Source: an uncultured Collinsella sp. (GTDB lineage: Bacteria; Actinomycetota; Coriobacteriia; Coriobacteriales; Coriobacteriaceae). Taken from it: 44,983 bases of DNA. Made by a program: the position numbers and the translations under genes. The stretch is taken from positions 1-44,983 of the forward strand of contig UQNU01000011.1 of the NCBI GenBank assembly GCA_900542555.1. The letters are read 5' to 3'. The notes below the pieces were generated by a model that worked only from the letters and a program-made list of their open reading frames with translations, was not told the DNA's origin and searched no databases. Positions 8,375 through 15,129 of this stretch are shown here, in pieces (the first letter of the stretch is position 1; the number at the start of each line of letters is the position of its first letter).

Positions 8375-8402
8375 GTTGGCGGGGCAATGCTGCCTTGCTA
8401 AC
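8375..8402. terminator. hairpin between convergent genes yacP and HTH-HipA
   Basis: Twelve consecutive positions pair (8375-8386 with 8391-8402, including G-U pairs) around an ATGC loop in the 27-bp gap between convergent genes. It has no T-run, so its role as a terminator is uncertain. Confidence 0.35.
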
Positions 8403-9738
8403 TCCATTCAGCGATGTCGATCATTCTTTCGAGGCGCCACGTTAGCGCCTCTTTTAGATATGGCAGCCTTGCCGTGAGCGCGTCGTTTCTGGAAAGAATC
8501 TCGATTGCCTCGTCAACGAAGCCTTCGAGTTTGTCGCCGTCAAACCAGCCCATGTCCTCGACGAGCAACATTTGTTTGGCGGGGCTTGAATGAAATTGTG
8601 CGCTGGTAAAACTGTGCTCTCCCGCCCTAAGCTCCTCTAGTGATATGTTGCACCAGAGCGATGAGCCCGAATCGAAGATGGGGGCAGGTCTGCAAGCTTG
8701 CGTGTTTACGTTTCGCACGAGGCCGAAGTTGCGCCAATGACGATCGTAGTTGGCAATGATGTCGTCGCACACGATCATGCGGTCAAGGGCATCCTTGACG
8801 CCTGTCACCCCGAGCTCCTCGCAGTTTGCTACGTATCGCTCGTAGTCGGTTAGTCGTTCACCTGCGTTCGCGTACTGGTTTACATAGAACGCAGGGACAT
8901 ACTCTTCTTCATCAGTTAAGAAGACATCGCATATGCTCAGGGCGGAAGTGCCCGTGCCCTCGAGCGAGTAAGGCACATAATCGCAGGTGTTTAGGATGCG
9001 ACGGTGGAGCGTGGTCGCCACCAGCTCGTTATAAGGTTCCTGGTTCAGGTGCGCTCCTGCCTTATGCAGAATTCGACGCCCGTCCTCGCATGTCCAGTAC
9101 TTTTGAAGATTGCCGTCCGAGGTGTTATCGGGTTTTGCGGCGGCTGCTTTACCCTCTGGGGCGAAGGGTGCAATGGTTAGCGAGACGTCATCAAAGGCGT
9201 TATTGAAGAAGTTGATATCTTTCCACGCAAGACCGGAGCCTTGGGGCCTAATCCAATACTGGTCGGATAAGGAGAGGCCTAGATTTCGCTGTACGAGTTC
9301 ATCGGGAACATCAACTGCGGCTTCTGCAAGCAGGGAGGCTAGCCCAATGCGTGCGAGCGGGATACCGCGGCCGCGCCACCAAGTGCGGAAAGAGTCGAGC
9401 GATACGGGGCTATTAGGGCCAAATACCCCAATAGGGGCGTGGGCGTAATCGACGTCGGCGCCGATGTGGGTGAAGTCTTTTCGCGATGTGCTGTAGACCA
9501 GCTGAGCGACTTCGTACGTGCGGTTCATGAGGGTGAACGCGATCTCGCTCTTACCGTGGCCGCGGCGGGGACGTCCCCCCGTTTTGGTCACGGAGCGGAG
9601 TCGCGTGTCTACGCTGTCTTTGTCGATAAGCCACACGCCAGAAGCCTTGCGGGCGGTCAGCGCGCCGTTCTTAATGAGCTCCTGCACCCTGCGCGGGGTG
9701 ATGCCGAGCAGCTCGGCTGCTTCCTTGGTAGTCAACAT
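8398..9738 (-). CDS. excisionase-type HTH domain fused to HipA-like kinase
   Basis: A 446-residue single-chain fusion. Residues 1-50 form a MerR/excisionase-type DNA-binding domain (TTKEAAELLGITPRRVQELI, then a short beta wing GVWLID). Residues of about 205-446 resemble the HipA kinase core: DGNLQKYW (208-215), a probable ATP-binding Lys226, QEPYNE (233-238), the catalytic loop NYDRHWRNFG (330-339, Asp332) and a DFG-like FDSG (355-358). The usual HipA N-terminal domain and a separate HipB are absent. This suggests a kinase that carries its own DNA-binding regulator. A perfect 28-bp inverted repeat covers its promoter and ribosome binding site. Target and biological role are unknown; toxin activity is an inference. 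It is inserted between yacP and tRNA-Thr. Confidence 0.75.
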   Translation of the reverse strand: MLTTKEAAELLGITPRRVQELIKNGALTARKASGVWLIDKDSVDTRLRSVTKTGGRPRRGHGKSEIAFTLMNRTYEVAQLVYSTSRKDFTHIGADVDYAHAPIGVFGPNSPVSLDSFRTWWRGRGIPLARIGLASLLAEAAVDVPDELVQRNLGLSLSDQYWIRPQGSGLAWKDINFFNNAFDDVSLTIAPFAPEGKAAAAKPDNTSDGNLQKYWTCEDGRRILHKAGAHLNQEPYNELVATTLHRRILNTCDYVPYSLEGTGTSALSICDVFLTDEEEYVPAFYVNQYANAGERLTDYERYVANCEELGVTGVKDALDRMIVCDDIIANYDRHWRNFGLVRNVNTQACRPAPIFDSGSSLWCNISLEELRAGEHSFTSAQFHSSPAKQMLLVEDMGWFDGDKLEGFVDEAIEILSRNDALTARLPYLKEALTWRLERMIDIAEWS

Positions 9739-9742
9739 CGAG

Positions 9743-9814
9743 AAACCCTTCGCCAGAACGAATAGTTTTATATAGCCAATTGTAATTAAAACTATTCGTT
9801 CTGGCGAAGGGTTT
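9743..9814 (-). promoter_or_regulatory. perfect 28-bp inverted repeat, operator of the HTH-HipA gene
   Basis: Arms 9743-9770 and 9787-9814 are exact reverse complements around a 16-bp AT-rich spacer, which probably holds promoter elements. Each arm contains a 14-bp palindrome TTCG-N6-CGAA (9749-9762 and 9795-9808, centres 46 bp apart). The proximal arm ends four bases before the ATG and includes the AAGGG ribosome binding site. This fits tight autorepression by the HTH domain. Confidence 0.7.
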
Positions 9815-9902
9815 TAAGATTGAGGGCGCACTGACAGAAATGAACGGGCCTGGTACGCGCTGTTGCTGGATTTTGCATATTTGTATAACGCCGTGCGGCC
9901 TG

Positions 9903-9931
9903 TTGCGCCCCGTCCGCAATTCTATTATTCT
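9903..9931 (+). promoter_or_regulatory. promoter of tRNA-Thr(TGT)
   Basis: A -35 TTGCGC (9903-9908) and a -10 TATTCT (9926-9931) are separated by 17 bp. Transcription would start some 25 bases before the tRNA. Confidence 0.5.
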
Positions 9932-9961
9932 AAACAGGCTTCGCGCGAAAGCGCCAAGTGT

Positions 9962-10036
9962 GCCAGTGTGGCGCAACGGTAGCGCAACTGATTTGTAATC
10001 AGTGGGTTGCAGGTTCGATTCCTGTCACTGGCTCCA
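9962..10036 (+). tRNA. tRNA-Thr (anticodon TGT)
   Basis: Full cloverleaf: acceptor GCCAGTG / CACTGGC, D stem GCGC/GCGC, anticodon stem ACTGA/TCAGT with loop TTTGTAA, T loop TTCGATT, and an encoded CCA. A strong terminator follows. Confidence 0.95.
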
Positions 10037-10045
10037 TGAGAGTTT

Positions 10046-10085
10046 CGGGCTCTGTCTCTATATGGGACAGAGCCCGTTTCTATTT
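10046..10085 (+). terminator. terminator of tRNA-Thr
   Basis: An 11-bp stem CGGGCTCTGTC / GACAGAGCCCG (10046-10056 / 10066-10076) is followed by TTTCTATTT, ten bases after the tRNA. Confidence 0.85.
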
Positions 10086-10150
10086 AGGTGGTGCGCCATC
10101 GGGTTAGCGCCCATCCCGTTTTTGGTTTGTCTCGTCCTCCAGTTTGTCTA

Positions 10151-10277
10151 AATCTGTAACACCAAGACCGATATTTGGCATCTAACTGTTACAGATTGAG
10201 ATGAAACTTAGGGTGTTTTAGGAATATCTTGATCTGTAACATGTAGAAGCGGAATAGGCCTCTTGCTGTTACAGATC
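10151..10277. repeat. pair of 47-bp inverted repeats with CTGTAAC arms
   Basis: Two elements of identical size: arms AATCTGTAAC (10151-10160) / GTTACAGATT (10188-10197), and GATCTGTAAC (10231-10240) / GTTACAGATC (10268-10277). Both have 27-bp interiors of different sequence, and their starts are 80 bp apart. No gene overlaps them. They could be a paired protein-binding site or a repeat family. The rest of the 10086-10433 gap shows nothing else except a partial copy of a 20-bp repeat at 10358-10377. Confidence 0.6.
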
Positions 10278-10357
10278 GAGACAAGGGCGGGTGCGGACCT
10301 GGATGTTCTGCTCGAGCGTGGATTTCTGGACACGCGAGAGAAGAAAATCTTCCGACC

Positions 10358-10377
10358 GGAGAACGAGCGTGGATAAT
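10358..10377 (+). repeat. 20-bp direct repeat, left copy flanking the bgl module
   Basis: GGAGAACGAGCGTGGATAAT here matches 14409-14428 at 19 of 20 positions. The two copies bracket the PTS / GH1 / RpiR module. A shorter partial copy (CGAGCGTGGAT) lies at about 10313-10323. Confidence 0.6.
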
Positions 10378-10433
10378 TAACTTGGATAGGGAGCTAAGGT
10401 AAACACCGATTGTCTATCGAAGGCTTTAGAAAC

Positions 10434-10468
10434 AACGACCCCGATTTCATTGTGGAATCGGGGTCGTT
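10434..10468 (-). terminator. terminator after the PTS gene
   Basis: A perfect 13-bp stem (AACGACCCCGATT / AATCGGGGTCGTT) with a 9-base loop, about 100 bases downstream of the minus-strand PTS stop codon. The T-run is weak on either strand (GTTGTTTCT on minus). Confidence 0.6.
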
Positions 10469-10569
10469 TGTGCCTGAGGAATCCGAATGGATTAATCGAG
10501 CTCCTAAGGGACTTCTTGGGTTCTTGCTAATGGTCTGCCGAGGATGTCCCCAATGCAAGCAGCGGGCAT

Positions 10570-11970
10570 CTACTCAATATAGTTGGGATTCTTCTTGATG
10601 ATCACGCGTGCAGCGATGAACGAGACAACGATGGCGATGACGGCGACAACGCACGCCAGTACGAAGTTGCCCATGGATCCATCGGGAGCGATAAAGATCA
10701 GCGCAGAAAGAAGACCGGGGCATGCTCCCGCAACATACTCCTTCAGGACGAAGATGCCTGCAGGGAGTCCCGCGCAGAGGGCGCCGATTGCTGTGCCGAC
10801 AAGCAGGCGGGGACGCTCGATGAGGCAGCCGTAAAATGCGGGCTCAGTTACGCCACAGAGTTCGGTGACGGCAACCGTGGTGACCATACCTCTCTTCTCC
10901 TTGTTGCCTTTCATTGCAGTTGCCAAGGCGAGACTCGTGCCGCCAATGCAGAGGTTTGAGATGAAGCCAAAGATGATGGGCGCCCAGCCGAGCTGCGCCA
11001 AGCTCGTAACTTCGATCGCGATGTAGGCCTTATCAAGACCGAGCATGACAAAATAGGGGTTAAGGGCTGCAAGGATTGGAGTAGCGATAAATGCCACGTT
11101 ATCCATGAGCCACGTGGCGGCATCACTCAGCGCGTAGCCCATCATGCTGCCGGCGGGGCCGAGGATAATCAGCTCAACAGGCACGACGATGAACATGGTG
11201 AGCAGCGGCTTCAAGAACAGTTTGGTAATGTCGGGGATGATTTTCTGAAGACCGCGATCAACAAAGTACATGAACACAACGCCCAGTACGATTGGCACCA
11301 CCGTGCTCGAGTAGTCATTCGTCGGGATGGGGATGCCAAGAAAGTCGAGACCCTCAGCACCGCTAATAGACGAGCTAATCATGATTGCGCCCAGCAGTGC
11401 GCCCATGATAGGCTGCATCTTCATGACGGCGGCGAGCTGATAGCCGAGGTAAACGGGCAGGAAGCTAAATGAGGCGCTGAAGATCGCCAGCAGAACCTGG
11501 GCGGTTCCGCTATCGGTGCTCAATCCACAATAATTGACCAGGAGATTCTTGATCGAAAGAATGAGTCCGCCAACGATGAGCGCCGGGACGATGGGCATGA
11601 ATACCTGTGCAGAGACGTTCCCGAATTTCTCAATCAAGCCCATGGCGGTGTTACCGCTTTTAATGCCTTCTGCAAGGTCTTTGGCGGTTTGGGCATCGTC
11701 GGCAACCGTGCCACCGCCGACTTCGATTCCCGCGAAGTCGAGGAAGTCGTTGTAGGCCTCGGTGACGTTGGGGCCGATGATCACCTGAAGCTGGCCACCG
11801 CTGACTACTGCCCCGAGCACCTGGTCAGCCGATTTGGCGAGCTGGAGATCGATGATCGAGGTGTCTCGTGCGTCGATGCGAAGGCGCGTCGCACAATGAG
11901 TTACCGATGTAATGTTCTCTTTGCCGCCAACAGCCTTTAGGACTGTTTCGGATATTGCCTGATATTTCAT
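10570..11970 (-). CDS. PTS beta-glucoside-type EIIBC component
   Basis: A 466-residue PTS permease of the glucose/beta-glucoside class. It imports and phosphorylates a sugar across the membrane. Residues 1-80 are the EIIB domain with the phosphorylated cysteine Cys26 in VTHCATRLR. From about 105 onward is the multi-span EIIC domain (VFMPIVPALIVGG, then ELCGVTEPAFYGC, the conserved GITEPA-like loop). There is no EIIA domain at the C-terminus, so the phosphate donor must be another protein. The free EIIA(Glc) at 30775-31338 is a candidate. It follows the GH1 gene by nine bases with AGGAG before the ATG. Sugar specificity cannot be read from sequence; a beta-glucoside or beta-galactoside is likely. 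Confidence 0.88.
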   Translation of the reverse strand: MKYQAISETVLKAVGGKENITSVTHCATRLRIDARDTSIIDLQLAKSADQVLGAVVSGGQLQVIIGPNVTEAYNDFLDFAGIEVGGGTVADDAQTAKDLAEGIKSGNTAMGLIEKFGNVSAQVFMPIVPALIVGGLILSIKNLLVNYCGLSTDSGTAQVLLAIFSASFSFLPVYLGYQLAAVMKMQPIMGALLGAIMISSSISGAEGLDFLGIPIPTNDYSSTVVPIVLGVVFMYFVDRGLQKIIPDITKLFLKPLLTMFIVVPVELIILGPAGSMMGYALSDAATWLMDNVAFIATPILAALNPYFVMLGLDKAYIAIEVTSLAQLGWAPIIFGFISNLCIGGTSLALATAMKGNKEKRGMVTTVAVTELCGVTEPAFYGCLIERPRLLVGTAIGALCAGLPAGIFVLKEYVAGACPGLLSALIFIAPDGSMGNFVLACVVAVIAIVVSFIAARVIIKKNPNYIE

Positions 11971-11979
11971 CTCTTTCTC

Positions 11980-13398
11980 CTAACCTTCTTGCTCCTGATA
12001 CTTCGAGATAAGGTCTCGGTACCAATACCAGCTCTTTTTGGGGGTGCGCTCCAGATTGTTCTCGAAGTCGATATGGACAAGTCCGTATCGTTTTTCGTAG
12101 CCGTTGATCCAGCTATACAGATCCATCGTCGACCAGAGGTAGTAGCCCTCAACGCGCGCGCCGTCGCGCTTAGCCCTCATCATGTGCTCGATGAACTGGC
12201 CCAGAAGCTCGATGCGGTCATCATCGTGGATCATTCCGTCTGCGTCTGGTTGCTCATAGGCGCCATGTCCGTTTTCCGTAATAAAGATGCGGGGCGCGTC
12301 ATAGCGCTCGTGGACATCCATGATGGTTGAATACATGCAACTTGGGAGTATTTCGCGGCCCCATTTATTGCGGGGAACATTGCTGTCGCGGGCGCTTTCA
12401 AACAAGGGCGCAATGCATTTTCCTTCGACCTTTTTGCTCGAACCGCCCTTATTGTTCGCCGAAACGGCAAGCTCTCCACCGTGCCAGTCGGTTACATACT
12501 CTCGGCAATACACGTTGAGTCCAATAAAATCGACTTTACCGTCTCTGAATTCTTCTACGTCATTTGGGGATCGATAGAGCGAGACGCCAAGTTTTTCAAG
12601 GATTTCGTCCATTTCTGGCGGCAGTTGACCCTGAAGTGCTGGTGCCAGAATCATGCGATTGGCGAAAAAGTCTGCGTATCGAAATACGTCATCGGGGTGC
12701 TCGGTTGCCGGGTCGAGTTCGACAACGCCGCCATCGTGGACGGCGCCGATGATGCCGTCGTAGCCCATTTGACGATATGCTCGGACTGCGAGTGCGCTTG
12801 CGCGCATCAGGTTGTACTGAAACTGCATGTACGACTGAACGTCGAGCGATCGATTGGGGGGATAGTTGCCCAACATGTTTACGCAGTAGCTGTAGAAATG
12901 CGGCTCGTTAACGGTAGCCCAGATTTTGACGCGGTCTCCAAAGCGCTCAAAGCAAATCTTGGCGTATTTGCAGAACCACTCTGCCATATCGTTGTTCAGC
13001 CATCCGCCTTTGCAAGCAAGCGTGAATGGCAGATCGTAATGGAACAGCGTAACGTTGGGCTCTATGCCATTTTCGAGGCAGCAATCAATGACCCGATTAT
13101 AAAAATCGATACCCTTTTCATTCACTTCACCGATACCCGTGGGGATGATTCGACTCCATGAAAGAGAGAAGCGATAGGTGTTTTGTCCGCCTTCTTTCAT
13201 CATGCGGATATCTTCTTCATAGCGATGGTAGAAGTCGCAAGATACATCACCGTCAACATGGTTGATGTTCTTATTGCTTGTGTGGTTAAAGAAATCCCAC
13301 TCGCCAAGGCCTTTGCCGTCTTCGTTCCAGGCACCCTCGCACTGATAAGACGCCGTGGCGGAACCCCAGAGAAACGGGATGTTGTTCACGTTGCCCAT
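11980..13398 (-). CDS. glycoside hydrolase family 1, 6-phospho-beta-glycosidase
   Basis: A 472-residue GH1 TIM-barrel enzyme, expected to cleave the phosphorylated disaccharide delivered by the PTS protein. The acid/base glutamate is in TVNEPH (Glu165) and the nucleophile in FITENGHG (Glu375). Near the C-terminus, YSWINGYEKRYG has the Ser/Lys/Tyr set that binds a 6-phosphate and replaces the FEW glutamate of non-phospho enzymes. The Trp after the Ser resembles 6-phospho-beta-galactosidase (LacG), so galacto substrates are possible. The start at 13398 has AAGGGG upstream; an in-frame ATG at 13416 lacks one. It is first in a two-gene operon, divergent from an RpiR regulator. Confidence 0.9.
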   Translation of the reverse strand: MGNVNNIPFLWGSATASYQCEGAWNEDGKGLGEWDFFNHTSNKNINHVDGDVSCDFYHRYEEDIRMMKEGGQNTYRFSLSWSRIIPTGIGEVNEKGIDFYNRVIDCCLENGIEPNVTLFHYDLPFTLACKGGWLNNDMAEWFCKYAKICFERFGDRVKIWATVNEPHFYSYCVNMLGNYPPNRSLDVQSYMQFQYNLMRASALAVRAYRQMGYDGIIGAVHDGGVVELDPATEHPDDVFRYADFFANRMILAPALQGQLPPEMDEILEKLGVSLYRSPNDVEEFRDGKVDFIGLNVYCREYVTDWHGGELAVSANNKGGSSKKVEGKCIAPLFESARDSNVPRNKWGREILPSCMYSTIMDVHERYDAPRIFITENGHGAYEQPDADGMIHDDDRIELLGQFIEHMMRAKRDGARVEGYYLWSTMDLYSWINGYEKRYGLVHIDFENNLERTPKKSWYWYRDLISKYQEQEG

Positions 13399-13469
13399 GA
13401 ATCCCCTTTCCATCATTCAACACGGTGGATACGTGTGGCGGAATTACGATTAAGATGACGTCAACTGAT

Positions 13470-13507
13470 TTGAATCATAGGAGAACGACCAAAGCTGTTT
13501 GATTCAA
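13470..13507. promoter_or_regulatory. candidate operator between bgl operon and rpiR
   Basis: An inverted repeat TTGAATCA (13470-13477) / TGATTCAA (13500-13507), centres 30 bp apart, lies in the divergent control region. It is a plausible site for the RpiR-type regulator encoded next to it. No confident -35/-10 assignment was possible. Confidence 0.45.
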
Positions 13508-13549
13508 TAAATGAACTATGATTTCGAGGAGAGCGGAAAGAGGGATCAC

Positions 13550-14386
13550 GTGAATATCAATGACTTCGATGTGCTCAATCGCATTAGCTCCATCATCAAC
13601 AGCGAGTTTGGGTCAAACGATGCCGCCATCGCTCGATATCTCATCGCTCACATTAGGCATTCGAGCGAAATCAATGTTGCCACAATAACCCGCGATGCAT
13701 TCGTGACCCGTTCCGCTGTTCGTCGTTTCTGTAATCGATTGGGCTACCAGTCTCTTAGCGATTTGAAAGAATCATTTACTCAATCAGTCTTTCCAAGCGA
13801 CTTAAGCCATCGAGAGGAGGAATTTGGCTACGAGGAGTACAGGGCAGAGCTCGACGTTCGCATGATCGAGATGTTCGCTGAGGTTGAAAGCGGCGTGTCC
13901 GATATCGCTATTAAGCACCTTGCCGACGAAATTGATGGCCATAAAAACGTTGAAATCTGGTGCACCAATAATGTGAGCGTCAATCTCGTACGATTTCAGC
14001 AGGAAATGTTTTATGCGGGCAAGATAGTTCGCATAGTTGCTGGGGCTAACGTCGCGGAATTGAAAAACATGGGAGACGCTTCGCAGTCATTGATAATTCT
14101 CGTATCGGTCTCCGGGCTATTTGCGTCCCAGGCGCGTGAGTATCTTGATTGCCGTTCGGGCAGGAAGATTCTAATTACTGCGTTTAGCAACGATGACAAA
14201 TCGAGGTCTTTTGACCGTGTATATCGTCTTGGTAATGCGGGAAACGGAATTGACCGACTCGGCGTTTATTCGAAATACGCCATGACCTATTTCTTCGACT
14301 TGCTATCGTCGTGTTACTTGAGTCGCTACCCCTGCACCAAGGGGGAGCCGCTCTATGGGTCTACTTTGGTCTGGCCCGAGCAGTAG
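13550..14386 (+). CDS. RpiR/MurR family transcriptional regulator
   Basis: A 278-residue regulator with an N-terminal RpiR helix-turn-helix (about 10-75, including TRSAVRRFCNRLGYQSLSDL) and a C-terminal SIS domain (about 115-240) that normally binds a phosphorylated sugar. Its divergent position suggests it controls the EIIBC/GH1 operon in response to a sugar phosphate. I chose the GTG at 13550 because AAGAGGG precedes it at a good distance. The upstream ATG at 13511 has no ribosome binding site and would add 13 residues. The genes are less GC-rich than the ribosomal neighbours, consistent with an acquired module. Confidence 0.83.
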   Translation: MNINDFDVLNRISSIINSEFGSNDAAIARYLIAHIRHSSEINVATITRDAFVTRSAVRRFCNRLGYQSLSDLKESFTQSVFPSDLSHREEEFGYEEYRAELDVRMIEMFAEVESGVSDIAIKHLADEIDGHKNVEIWCTNNVSVNLVRFQQEMFYAGKIVRIVAGANVAELKNMGDASQSLIILVSVSGLFASQAREYLDCRSGRKILITAFSNDDKSRSFDRVYRLGNAGNGIDRLGVYSKYAMTYFFDLLSSCYLSRYPCTKGEPLYGSTLVWPEQ

Positions 14387-14408
14387 CGGCTCTATAGTTC
14401 TCCCGTCT

Positions 14409-14477
14409 GGAGAATGAGCGTGGATAATCTCCGCTTTGGGCTTAGAGCCGCGCTAAAAGCGGGAGATTATCCACGCT
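14409..14477. repeat. REP-like palindrome and right copy of 20-bp direct repeat
   Basis: Arms 14417-14432 (AGCGTGGATAATCTCC) and 14462-14477 are perfect 16-bp reverse complements, with a smaller hairpin (GGGCTTAGAGCC) inside. The first 20 bases (14409-14428) match 10358-10377 at 19 positions. No T-run follows. In the rest of the gap to the tRNA promoter (14478-14680) I see nothing definite. Confidence 0.65.
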
Positions 14478-14683
14478 TGAACGTGCCGTGGAAGCACGAT
14501 CGTGACCTATGTAATAGTGCAAGAGGGTCGGTATCGAAGGTCGATGCTGCAGATGTACTCCACCGTGACAAAGTGTTCCCTCGGGAAATGTCACCAGCGT
14601 AGCCAAATCCATCGTCCTTCATATCCAAACTCAGTAAAACCGCAGGTCAAAGATATATAGATACGCCCGGGGCCGTGTATCTA

Positions 14684-14723
14684 GAGGTTTTCGTTGACAG
14701 CCCCCAAGGTTGCATCGTATTAT
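14684..14723 (+). promoter_or_regulatory. promoter of the tRNA-Tyr/Thr/Met-tuf block
   Basis: A perfect -35 TTGACA (14694-14699) and a -10 TATTAT (14718-14723) with an 18-bp spacer. The preceding GAGGTTTTC is shared with the rpmG promoter. The leader contains a GGTCC/GGACC hairpin before tRNA-Tyr. Confidence 0.85.
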
Positions 14724-14785
14724 CTTTTTCGTTCGCGGGGGCGGCGGTCCAAAAGACCAAAGGACCTGCGGATACTTGAACGATT

Positions 14786-14867
14786 GGGAGTTTGCCCGAG
14801 TGGTTAATGGGGACGGGCTGTAAACCCGTTGGCTCTGCCTACATAGGTTCGAATCCTATAGCTCCCA
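14786..14867 (+). tRNA. tRNA-Tyr (anticodon GTA)
   Basis: Type II tRNA with a long variable arm: acceptor GGGAGTT / AGCTCCC, anticodon stem ACGGG/CCCGT with loop CTGTAAA, T arm ATAGG-TTCGAAT-CCTAT. CCA is not encoded (CCC follows the discriminator A). Confidence 0.95.
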
Positions 14868-14877
14868 CCCGTCAAGT

Positions 14878-14953
14878 GCCTGTATAGCTCAGTCGGTAGA
14901 GCACTTCGTTGGTAACGAAGAGGTCACCAGTTCAAGTCTGGTTGCAGGCTCCA
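14878..14953 (+). tRNA. tRNA-Thr (anticodon GGT)
   Basis: Full cloverleaf: acceptor GCCTGTA / TGCAGGC, anticodon stem CTTCG/CGAAG with loop TTGGTAA, T arm ACCAG-TTCAAGT-CTGGT, encoded CCA. It is ten bases after tRNA-Tyr, in one transcript. Confidence 0.95.
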
Positions 14954-14956
14954 TCC

Positions 14957-15033
14957 GGCGGTGTAGCTCAGTTGGTTAGAGCACACGGTTCATACCCGTG
15001 GCGTCACTGGTTCGAATCCAGTCACCGCTACCA
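14957..15033 (+). tRNA. tRNA-Met, elongator (anticodon CAT)
   Basis: Acceptor GGCGGTG / CACCGCT (G-U first pair), anticodon stem CACGG/CCGTG with loop TTCATAC, encoded CCA. It lacks the GGG/CCC anticodon stem of initiator tRNA and resembles elongator tRNA-Met of Gram-positives. Confidence 0.92.
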
Positions 15034-15044
15034 TAGGTAACACG

Positions 15045-15075
15045 GTGGCTTCTCAATAGTATGTTGAGAGGCCAC
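15045..15075 (+). other. stem-loop between tRNA-Met and tuf
   Basis: A 12-bp stem (GTGGCTTCTCAA / TTGAGAGGCCAC, one G-U) with a 7-base loop and no T-run. It probably marks the tRNA/mRNA boundary as a processing or stability element rather than a terminator. Confidence 0.5.
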
Positions 15076-15129
15076 TATGGTATAAAGGCAAAGTCCCGTC
15101 CGGGGACGACCTGTTTAGAGGAGGGCTTT

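Noticed and set aside
9962..10036. tRNA-Thr as an integration site of a genomic island
   Set aside because: I found no second copy of the tRNA 3' end and no integrase gene in the window.
10151..10277. CRISPR-like repeat pair
   Set aside because: Only two units with inverted arms and no direct-repeat/spacer pattern.
10410..10598. 62-codon plus-strand frame
   Set aside because: It runs through a hairpin terminator and overlaps the PTS gene end, without ribosome binding site or family signal.
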